Assembly (NCBI GenBank): GCA_004557195.1
Contig: SFER01000143.1
Coordinates: 1-5,942 of the forward strand
Direction of reading: 5' to 3'
DNA length: 5,942 nt
From: Bacteroidales bacterium
Lineage (GTDB): Bacteria; Bacteroidota; Bacteroidia; Bacteroidales; Muribaculaceae
The notes beneath the pieces were generated by a model. The model searched no databases and was not told the DNA's origin. It worked only from the letters and a program-made list of their open reading frames with translations. Position numbers and translations under genes: made by a program. Shown piece after piece: positions 1 through 5,261 of the stretch (the stretch's first letter is position 1; each line of letters begins with the position of its first letter).

Positions 1-138
1 AGTTCGATAGAGGAAAGTGTGGCGGCTCTCCAGAGGTTGTATCAGGAAATCAATTGGCAGAGCGGCAAGTTGCTTAACCATCTAAGTGAAAATGACATTA
101 AAATTTGGTGTAATAAATTAGGGATTTCTACGTTATAA
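1..138 (+). CDS. C-terminal 45 codons of an unrecognised protein (5' end outside window)
   Basis: Frame 1 is open from the first base to a TAA at 136-138, giving 45 residues that end in WCNKLGISTL. There is no ATG in this frame, so the start lies upstream of the window. The piece is amphipathic and probably helical (for example EESVAALQRLYQEI), with no recognisable catalytic or metal-binding motif, and I cannot assign a family. The stop is 16 nt before the AraC-type gene on the same strand, and no terminator hairpin lies between them, so co-transcription is plausible. The sensible alternative is that the frame is open by chance, but 45 codons ending neatly just before the next start make a real gene end more likely. 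Confidence 0.6.
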   Translation, partial: SSIEESVAALQRLYQEINWQSGKLLNHLSENDIKIWCNKLGISTL

Positions 139-154
139 TAAGCAAGATTGAATT

Positions 155-1042
155 ATGCAGGAGATATTTCTTAATACAGTGCAGGACTATAACGACTACC
201 AAAGGATGGAGACTCTTCATCCTTTGGTAAGTGTGTTGCATGTGGAGAACACTGAACACATCCAAAAGAGTGTGATGCACTATGGACTCTATGCCATCTA
301 CCTCAAGGAGACCAAGGGGTGCAAACTCTCCTATGGACGCACTCCCTATGACTTCGACGAGATGACTGTGACGAGTTTTGCTCCCGGTCAGGTGGTGACT
401 GTGGAGCCTAATCCCGATGTGCCTTTTGTAAAATACACGGCATTGGCATTTCATCCCGACCTACTAAACCGCACTCCATTGACAAAGCAAATGAGCCGCT
501 ACGAGTTCTTCGACTACACAAGTACTGAGGACCTTCACCTTTCGGCTGCAGAGGTTGAAGTCTTTAAGGGCGTGCTTGCAATGATAGAACAGGAACTGCA
601 TCACACCATCGACAAGCACACGAGAGAACTCATTGTATCGAATATCGAGCTTTTGCTCAACTATTGCCTTCGTTTCTACGACCGCCAGTTCATCACCCGC
701 GAGGAAATCAACCACGGCGTGGTGAAGAAGTTCTTGACGCTATTGGATGAATACCTGAACGACAAAGCAGAATCCGAGGGATTACCCACCGTCGCCTACT
801 TTGCAGACAAGTGCTGCCTATCCACCGGCTACTTCGGCACCTTAATCAAAACTGAAACAGGACGAACAGCCAAAGATATCATCAACGACCGCGTCCTTGC
901 AAAGTCCAAAGAACTGTTGCAATCAGAAACAATTACCATTACGGAGGTAAGCCAACGCTTAGGCTTTGAATATCCACAGCATTTCGTCCGTTTTTTCAAG
1001 TCTATCACAGGTAAGACTCCATCGCAATGGCGAGTGGCGTAA
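155..1042 (+). CDS. AraC-family helix-turn-helix transcriptional regulator
   Basis: This is a complete 295-residue regulator. Residues 1 to about 185 form an N-terminal sensing or dimerisation part like those of Bacteroides AraC proteins, with a cupin-like stretch (LYAIYLKE, SFAPGQVVTV, ALAFHPDLL). Residues about 190-295 form the AraC DNA-binding domain. Its first helix-turn-helix is near 212-243 (VAYFADKCCLSTGYFGTLIK) and its second near 261-293 (ITEVSQRLGFEYPQHFVRFFKSITG, then KTPSQWR). The second carries the family's conserved GF-x-F-x(4)-GxTPxxWR pattern. The ATG at 155 is chosen because MQEIFLNTVQDYNDY matches the usual start of relatives as I recall them. Its ligand and targets cannot be read from sequence. 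It follows an unknown gene by 16 nt and converges on the helicase gene. Codons 15-25 contain a strong dyad listed separately. Confidence 0.93.
   Translation: MQEIFLNTVQDYNDYQRMETLHPLVSVLHVENTEHIQKSVMHYGLYAIYLKETKGCKLSYGRTPYDFDEMTVTSFAPGQVVTVEPNPDVPFVKYTALAFHPDLLNRTPLTKQMSRYEFFDYTSTEDLHLSAAEVEVFKGVLAMIEQELHHTIDKHTRELIVSNIELLLNYCLRFYDRQFITREEINHGVVKKFLTLLDEYLNDKAESEGLPTVAYFADKCCLSTGYFGTLIKTETGRTAKDIINDRVLAKSKELLQSETITITEVSQRLGFEYPQHFVRFFKSITGKTPSQWRVA
197..229 (+). repeat. 33-nt hairpin-forming dyad inside the AraC-type gene
   Basis: TACCAAAGGATG (197-208) is an exact reverse complement of CATCCTTTGGTA (218-229). The pairing continues inward as one G.U, one A-U and one G-C around a 3-nt loop, ACT. 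The result is a 15-bp stem within codons 15-25 of the regulator. There is no U-tract after it, so it does not look like an intrinsic terminator. It could be a translation-modulating hairpin or a DNA operator dyad, or it may have no function. Confidence 0.6.
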
Positions 1043-1082
1043 AATCCTCAACAACTTATTTGTTCGCCCGGCAGGAATAAAG

Positions 1083-1112
1083 CATGAGAGGCTACCGCGG
1101 CAGCCTCTCATG
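1083..1112. terminator. Likely bidirectional terminator between convergent genes
   Basis: CATGAGAGGCT (1083-1093) pairs perfectly with AGCCTCTCATG (1102-1112), an 11-bp stem with an 8-nt loop that itself contains CCGCGG. It lies 40 nt after the AraC-type stop and only 3 nt beyond the helicase stop, so it can serve both strands. The flanking tracts are only weakly T-rich (GGATTATTTTG on plus, CTTTATTCC on minus), so termination efficiency is uncertain. Confidence 0.75.
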
Positions 1113-1115
1113 GGA

Positions 1116-3734
1116 TTATTTTGTAGATTGAAAGAATTTCGAGAATATGTTGAGTATCTGTTCTACGGCTTCTTTGCTTGGTACTGGAATGTTGAGGCTC
1201 GTCCTACCGCTTTGAGGATCGGTTTTTACGATGCTGTCGATAAGTTGCTTGGTTGCTTCCGGCGACTTAAGTGTTTGCGCGAGTCCGCTGAAAAACGATA
1301 CCCCTTGAGCCATGAGTTCCTGTGGGGTAACGGCTGTTTCGCTTGATTGATTTGGCTTTGCATCTCCACCTGTGTCGGTGGTGCCTTGGTCGGTTTTGTC
1401 AAGCAGCCCAGGGTCGGGATCTTCCTTATCTTCGACATTTTCCTCATCTACCTCATCTTCGTCATCTACCACATTTTCGTCATCTACCACATTTTCGTCA
1501 TCATAAATGAAATCATCTATGCAGTCGTAATAGCCGTCGGAGATGTCATCTTCGTCATAGTAGTCATCATCTATTGTGGTTATAGCGGTTCGGGATTGTG
1601 GTTGCACCGGGAGCTCTTCCGAGGAGTCTGTTGTCGGAGTGACTGTGCTGTTATCTTCCACAAGACCATCGAACACGTCTATGATTTGCTTGAAGCGTCC
1701 ATCATCGGCAAATATTGTGTCTTCGCCATTGTCGAGCACACCGCTAAACATGTTTTGCTTGAACTTGAGTTTCACAATCATGCTTTCCTCTATAGTCCCT
1801 TTAGATACGAGGTTAATTACCTGCACATTGTCTTTTTGCCCGTAGCGATAAATGCGCCCAATGCGCTGCTCCAGCACTGCCGGGTTCCAAGGCAAGTCGA
1901 GATTGATGATGAGCGATGCCGACTGCAAGTTGAGTCCGGTGCTGCCGGCGTCGGTTGAGAGGAACACGCGGCACTCGGCATCATTCTTGAAGCGCTCGGT
2001 CATTGCACCGCGTTTGTGAGAAGGAACGCCACCGTGCAAGAATTCGTACCCCACGCCACGTTGGTCCAATTCCTGTGCGAGTAGTCGCGCCATACGCTCC
2101 CACTGGCTGAAAACCACAGCCTTTCCGTTGCCAGACTGTATCATTTGGTCGATTATGTCCATAGCTTCGCCGATTTTTACATCGTGGCGAGTGGTCTGGT
2201 CGAGTATATAGGTGCTGTCGCTAACCATGCGCATTATGTTCAAGCACAATAGAAGCCTGCGGCGGTCGTTCTCGCTGAGGAAGTGCTGGCGGTGCCATTT
2301 ACTTATCAAGCGAGCCACAATCTCCTTGTTTTCGGTGTGGATATCCATCTGTTGCTGGGTCACTGCCACCAATATTGTCGTGTCTTGACGCGGTGGAAGT
2401 TGTATCGCCACATCGGCCTTGCGTCGTCTTATCAGACGCTCTGAGGCTTTCTTGCCTATGTCATTGAGATTTTTGTAGCTTATTACCTTCGCAGTGCTGT
2501 CGGTTACTATGTATTTGTTGCGGAATTCGTAGTAAGGACCAAGGCAATATTGATCAATAAGTTCCATCACCGAATAGAATTCCTCGAGTTTATTCTCGAG
2601 CGGAGTGCCCGAGAGAGCCACGGTGTAGCGCGCATTAATGCGCCTGGCAGCGGTGGCTATGATGGTGTTCCAGTTCTTTAAGCGCTGAATTTCGTCCATA
2701 ATCACCATGTCAGCATCAATGTGCCCTAAGTAACGAACGTCGTTCGCCATCGTGTGATATGAGACGATTTTGTAGGTTGTCGGTTCGTTATACATCAAGG
2801 CGCGTTTGGTCACCACTCCCTCCACTATCATCACATCGGCGCCCGTGAAACGCTCAATCTCGCTTTTCCACTGATACTTGAGCGATGTGGGACATACCAC
2901 CAGAATCGACTCGACAAATTTGTGGCGTCTCAGCAGTTCTGCGGCACCTATAGCCTGCACAGTCTTGCCAAGACCCATCTCATCGGCAATCAGTGAACGC
3001 CCTTTGACAAACGCAAACTTCACACCTTCTTTCTGATAGGGGAACAGCTTGGTGTGTAGCAGATGGTCGAGCTCGTCATCACTCATGCTATTGGCGATGC
3101 TCTCACGTTTGGCGCTCTCGCGCATATCTATCACATGGCTCAGAGCATCATCATAGCACCTGAAAGTGCTACTGATTCTCATAGCACTATCAAGAAAATC
3201 GGGAAAGAGTTCGCAGCAATCCTTTCGTAGCACCCCATTGTTGTCGAAATAGCGCTCCGCAAGGCTCTTAAACTGCTCGCGACACTCCTCGCCAATGCGT
3301 ATCTTCACCTTCCGTTCACCTCGGTAGGAGAGATACACCGATGTGTAGGATGGAAGATTATCTCTCCTGACGCTCTTATTATTGTCGCTGAGCCACATCT
3401 TCACCGACTCAAGGTGCTTGCAAGTGCCCAAACGCGATGTCTTGAAGTCGAGACAAGAGCAATAGTTCCACTGGCTATCGTTACCGCGATATACCACCTT
3501 GTACGCCCGGCGTGTCCTGCTATTCTTAACTCTGAATTCGCCGGGGGCGTGCTTGGCATCGATTGCCTCTATCACAAACGTCTGCTTCAAGGCAGCTTGG
3601 CGGCGCAATGCCACCTGCCACTCCTTTAGGGTCATGCTCGACGGCTGCACAGTTTCGGAAACGTACTTAATATTACTTTTCTTGGTCGCGTTATTTCCGC
3701 GTTTTTTGCTTGATTTCAGGATGCGATTAGCCAT
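1116..3734 (-). CDS. SWIM zinc-finger SNF2-family ATPase/helicase
   Basis: This is an 872-residue Swi2/Snf2-type DNA translocase. A basic N-terminus is followed by a SWIM zinc finger at about 90-110, with ligands C92, C94, C105 and H107 (CSC...CKH). The ATPase core spans about 228-665: KLFPYQKEGVKF (Q-motif region), Walker A DEMGLGKT (251-258), motif Ia CPTSLKYQW, Walker B DEIQ (347-350), motif III SGTPLEN (375-381), motif IV region VVFSQW, HGG (567-569), motif V STDAGSTGLNLQSAS (593-607) and motif VI QRIGRIYRYGQ (623-633). All catalytic residues, including the arginine fingers, are present, so it should be active. An acidic linker (about 721-776) and a separate C-terminal segment (about 802-872) follow. 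The start at 3734 fits a promoter upstream; Met34 is an alternative, since the part I recall as conserved starts near there. The likely role is remodelling of protein-DNA complexes or of RNA polymerase, as for RapA-like proteins; this is inference. Confidence 0.95.
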   Translation of the reverse strand: MANRILKSSKKRGNNATKKSNIKYVSETVQPSSMTLKEWQVALRRQAALKQTFVIEAIDAKHAPGEFRVKNSRTRRAYKVVYRGNDSQWNYCSCLDFKTSRLGTCKHLESVKMWLSDNNKSVRRDNLPSYTSVYLSYRGERKVKIRIGEECREQFKSLAERYFDNNGVLRKDCCELFPDFLDSAMRISSTFRCYDDALSHVIDMRESAKRESIANSMSDDELDHLLHTKLFPYQKEGVKFAFVKGRSLIADEMGLGKTVQAIGAAELLRRHKFVESILVVCPTSLKYQWKSEIERFTGADVMIVEGVVTKRALMYNEPTTYKIVSYHTMANDVRYLGHIDADMVIMDEIQRLKNWNTIIATAARRINARYTVALSGTPLENKLEEFYSVMELIDQYCLGPYYEFRNKYIVTDSTAKVISYKNLNDIGKKASERLIRRRKADVAIQLPPRQDTTILVAVTQQQMDIHTENKEIVARLISKWHRQHFLSENDRRRLLLCLNIMRMVSDSTYILDQTTRHDVKIGEAMDIIDQMIQSGNGKAVVFSQWERMARLLAQELDQRGVGYEFLHGGVPSHKRGAMTERFKNDAECRVFLSTDAGSTGLNLQSASLIINLDLPWNPAVLEQRIGRIYRYGQKDNVQVINLVSKGTIEESMIVKLKFKQNMFSGVLDNGEDTIFADDGRFKQIIDVFDGLVEDNSTVTPTTDSSEELPVQPQSRTAITTIDDDYYDEDDISDGYYDCIDDFIYDDENVVDDENVVDDEDEVDEENVEDKEDPDPGLLDKTDQGTTDTGGDAKPNQSSETAVTPQELMAQGVSFFSGLAQTLKSPEATKQLIDSIVKTDPQSGRTSLNIPVPSKEAVEQILNIFSKFFQSTK
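1458..1502 (-). repeat. 18-bp in-frame tandem repeat coding DDENVV
   Basis: The unit TTCGTCATCTACCACATT occurs at 1458-1475 and 1476-1493, with half a third copy at 1494-1502. Degenerate copies continue toward 1430. On the coding strand it gives DDENVV-DDENVV-DDEDEV (residues 745 onward). Because the unit is a multiple of three, copy-number change by slippage would lengthen or shorten the acidic linker without breaking the helicase. Confidence 0.85.
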
Positions 3735-3842
3735 TTAAAATATGGATTTACAAATTAAAGAAAATCAAATGACTGCATCATGCCTCCCGCACACTAATAA
3801 TCCGTGTAAAACGCTATCGGCAAGCACAGCCACATAATTGAA

Positions 3843-3874
3843 CAAAGATACACATAAAATCGTATTCCCACAAA
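3843..3874 (-). promoter_or_regulatory. Bacteroides-type promoter for the SNF2 helicase
   Basis: Read on the minus strand, TTTG (3874-3871) is followed by 20 nt and then TATCTTTG (3850-3843). This matches the Bacteroidota consensus TTTG, 19-21 nt, TAnnTTTG exactly. Transcription would start near 3837, leaving an untranslated leader of about 100 nt before the ATG at 3734. Confidence 0.6.
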
Positions 3875-3882
3875 ATAGCCCA

Positions 3883-3913
3883 CCAAAATTTTCATCCAAT
3901 ATAAAAATTTTGG
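3883..3913. repeat. Perfect 10-bp inverted repeat upstream of helicase promoter
   Basis: CCAAAATTTT (3883-3892) and AAAATTTTGG (3904-3913) are exact reverse complements with an 11-nt spacer. The left arm ends 8 nt upstream of the predicted -33 element of the helicase promoter, where an operator or activator site would sit. The AT-rich composition makes chance occurrence possible. Confidence 0.55.
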
Positions 3914-4006
3914 CTGTTAATATATATAATAATGTGAAATTATATGTGAGACCGCTGTGTTTCAATGGAATTTGAAGTAGGTTTAGGTTTATTTTGGGAT
4001 TGTGTG

Positions 4007-4039
4007 CTTGAAATTGGCACATGTGGCGTCGTAAATTTG
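4007..4039 (+). promoter_or_regulatory. Possible promoter for the small basic protein
   Basis: TAAATTTG at 4032-4039 matches the Bacteroidota -7 consensus TAnnTTTG exactly. The -33 partner is only a partial match, CTTG at 4007-4010, with a 21-nt spacer. A start near 4044 would give a leader of about 20 nt before the ATG at 4066. Confidence 0.45.
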
Positions 4040-4065
4040 CGTAGTAAATCTAAAACGATACAGAG

Positions 4066-4374
4066 ATGGACTACAGCATTTCACAAGACGACAAAGTGTT
4101 GGCTACTCTTACAAGCCAAAAAGGGGAGATTATCGTGCGTGTAATCGATGCCAAGTATTCTTCGCTTCGCGAGTTGGTTTCGTCGCTGCGCCGTATGGCG
4201 GTGTCGATGACAGGCATGGTGCAGTTGTTTGTGCGCAATTTCACTCAAGGATGGCATTTGAAACAGAATATTTATCTTTCGCCATCGTCGTTATCAATTC
4301 GCCGTGAAGAAGTCCCGGTTTCCGCTGCGAGGCGCAGTGTAATGCCTCGACAAATGTCGTTTAATTTCGCATAA
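4066..4374 (+). CDS. Small basic hypothetical protein with QMSFNF tail
   Basis: This is a 102-residue protein I do not recognise. It has no signal peptide, membrane segment or cysteine, so it is probably cytosolic. By count it is basic (10 Arg and 4 Lys against 8 Asp and Glu). Residues about 11-30 look like beta strands (VLATLTSQKGEIIVRVIDAK). Residues 33-45 look like an amphipathic helix (SLRELVSSLRRMA), and a further strand-like part follows (GMVQLFVRNF). The last 25 residues appear disordered and end in RQMSFNFA, in which QMSFNF resembles a hexameric sliding-clamp-binding motif. The start is supported by a promoter-like sequence about 25 nt upstream and by a purine-rich CAGAG immediately before the ATG. 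It is divergent from the helicase and 189 bp before the NifU-like gene, without a clear terminator. That it is a real gene is likely; its function is unknown. Confidence 0.72.
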   Translation: MDYSISQDDKVLATLTSQKGEIIVRVIDAKYSSLRELVSSLRRMAVSMTGMVQLFVRNFTQGWHLKQNIYLSPSSLSIRREEVPVSAARRSVMPRQMSFNFA

Positions 4375-4414
4375 CAGGCATATTTGAGGGTTTTGATGAA
4401 ATTTTTCTACAAAT

Positions 4415-4511
4415 ATTGTTAAACAATTTAGATTATTCTGCAAAATTCACTAATTTTACAGCGTAAAATTGTTTTAAGAGTATTATGGGTTTTGAACATT
4501 GTTCTAAAACC
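4415..4511. promoter_or_regulatory. Three dyads upstream of the NifU-like gene
   Basis: The 189-bp gap at 4375-4563 is very AT-rich and contains three inverted repeats: ATTGTT-A-AACAAT (4415-4427), AATTTTAC-AGC-GTAAAATT (4452-4470), and GGTTTTGAAC (4488-4497) facing GTTCTAAAACC (4501-4511) with one bulged T. Their centres are about 40 and 38 nt apart. A weak promoter candidate (ATTG 4498-4501, 21 nt, TATATAAT 4523-4530) would place the third dyad over its -33 element. They may be operators or leader hairpins; no known regulator site is recognised. Confidence 0.4.
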
Positions 4512-4563
4512 TTGTAAGAAAGTATATAATCATTATTCTATCAAAATCAAAAAGTAATAAATT

Positions 4564-5256
4564 ATGATTTATTCTCACGAAGTGCAACAAATGTGTTGTG
4601 TAGCAAAGGGTGCAAATCATCCATCTGCTCCCATCCCTGAAGAAGGTAAATGGGTGAGAGCAAAAGAAATCAAGGACATTTCCGGTCTTACTCACGGTAT
4701 TGGTTGGTGTGCTCCTCAACAAGGTGCGTGCAAACTTACTCTTAACGTGAAGGATGGAATTATCCAAGAGGCATTGGTAGAAACTATCGGTTGCTCGGGT
4801 ATGACTCACTCGGCTGCTATGGCTTCTGAAATCCTTCCCGGCAAGACTTTGCTTGAGGCTTTGAACACCGACTTGGTGTGCGACGCTATCAACACTGCAA
4901 TGCGCGAATTGTTCAAACAAATCGTTTATGGTCGTACTCAATCCGCTTTCTCTGAAGGTGGTCTCGTTGTCGGCGCTTCTTTGGAAGACCTCGGTAAAGG
5001 TCTCCGTAGCCAAGTCGGCACAATGTTTGGTACACTTGCTAAAGGTCCTCGTTACCTCGAAATGGCAGAAGGTTACTGCACTCGCATGGCTCTCGATGCC
5101 AACAATGAAGTAATCGGTTATGAATTCCTTCACCTTGGCAAACTCACCGAAATGCTTAAGAATGGTGTTGCTCCCGAAGAAGCAATCGAAAAGGCAAAAG
5201 GCAGCTATGGCCGTTTTGCCGAAGCCGTTAAATATATTGACCCACGTAAAGAATAA
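4564..5256 (+). CDS. NifU/IscU-like iron-sulfur scaffold homologue (GGGtGRT-partner type)
   Basis: This 230-residue protein has an N-terminal half that resembles the NifU/IscU scaffold fold. The run KLTLNVKDGIIQEALVETIGCSG (57-79) lines up with the IscU strand and GCGS loop, followed by the helix SAAMASEILPGKTLLEAL. C77 fits the second IscU cluster cysteine. C49 and C56 sit near the first-cysteine region, but the canonical ACGD motif is absent, and C11, C12, C106 and C172 are further cysteines. About 110 C-terminal residues extend beyond the scaffold domain. The start at 4564 has an A-rich leader typical of the phylum and begins directly before conserved-looking sequence. The GGGtGRT gene follows after 5 nt, a pairing I know from other bacteria. 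A role in binding or delivering an Fe-S cluster is inferred from family resemblance. Codon choice (GGT, CGT, GAA, AAA) suggests good expression. Confidence 0.88.
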   Translation: MIYSHEVQQMCCVAKGANHPSAPIPEEGKWVRAKEIKDISGLTHGIGWCAPQQGACKLTLNVKDGIIQEALVETIGCSGMTHSAAMASEILPGKTLLEALNTDLVCDAINTAMRELFKQIVYGRTQSAFSEGGLVVGASLEDLGKGLRSQVGTMFGTLAKGPRYLEMAEGYCTRMALDANNEVIGYEFLHLGKLTEMLKNGVAPEEAIEKAKGSYGRFAEAVKYIDPRKE

Positions 5257-5261
5257 GAGTT

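Larger units (their letters stand above)
3735..4065. other. 331-bp divergent intergenic region
   Basis: This AT-rich region separates the helicase start from the small plus-strand gene. It holds a Bacteroides-type promoter match facing the helicase, a weaker one facing the small gene, a perfect 10-bp inverted repeat, and an A/T run near 3917-3933 (TATATATA core). No credible coding sequence was found: a minus-strand frame through 3765-4022 has the composition of random AT-rich sequence. No tRNA or clear small RNA was seen. Confidence 0.8.

Noticed and set aside
128..454. Minus-strand reading frame of 108 codons opposite the AraC-type gene
   Set aside because: It lies wholly opposite a well-supported regulator, has no family resemblance, and its one AraC-like peptide comes from the dyad at 197-229 being read on the other strand.
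966..1346. Plus-strand frame of 126 codons across the AraC end and helicase 3' end
   Set aside because: It runs through the end of one real gene, the terminator hairpin and the antisense of another, and has no recognisable domain.
1347..1958. Plus-strand frame of 203 codons with a hydrophobic Ile/Phe/Tyr-rich stretch resembling membrane segments
   Set aside because: It is the antisense of the helicase's acidic linker; Asp/Glu codons read backwards give Ile, Phe and Val. No start signal or homologous feature supports it.
2583..2600. Two CTCGAG palindromes 6 nt apart in the helicase gene
   Set aside because: They encode LEN-KLEE right after the SNF2 motif III (SGTPLEN); the repeat follows from two Leu-Glu pairs and matching codon choice.
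2630..2643. 14-bp perfect palindrome GCGCATTAATGCGC within the helicase gene
   Set aside because: A palindrome of this length is expected about once in some tens of kilobases by chance, so one in 6 kb is unremarkable, and the protein motif there is ordinary coding sequence.
3765..4022. Minus-strand frame of 85 codons in the divergent intergenic region
   Set aside because: It spans the predicted helicase promoter and the inverted repeat, with random AT-rich composition and no recognisable motif.
4504..5133. Minus-strand frame of 209 codons opposite the NifU-like gene
   Set aside because: It is antisense to a clearly conserved gene, and its composition follows from that gene's codon bias.
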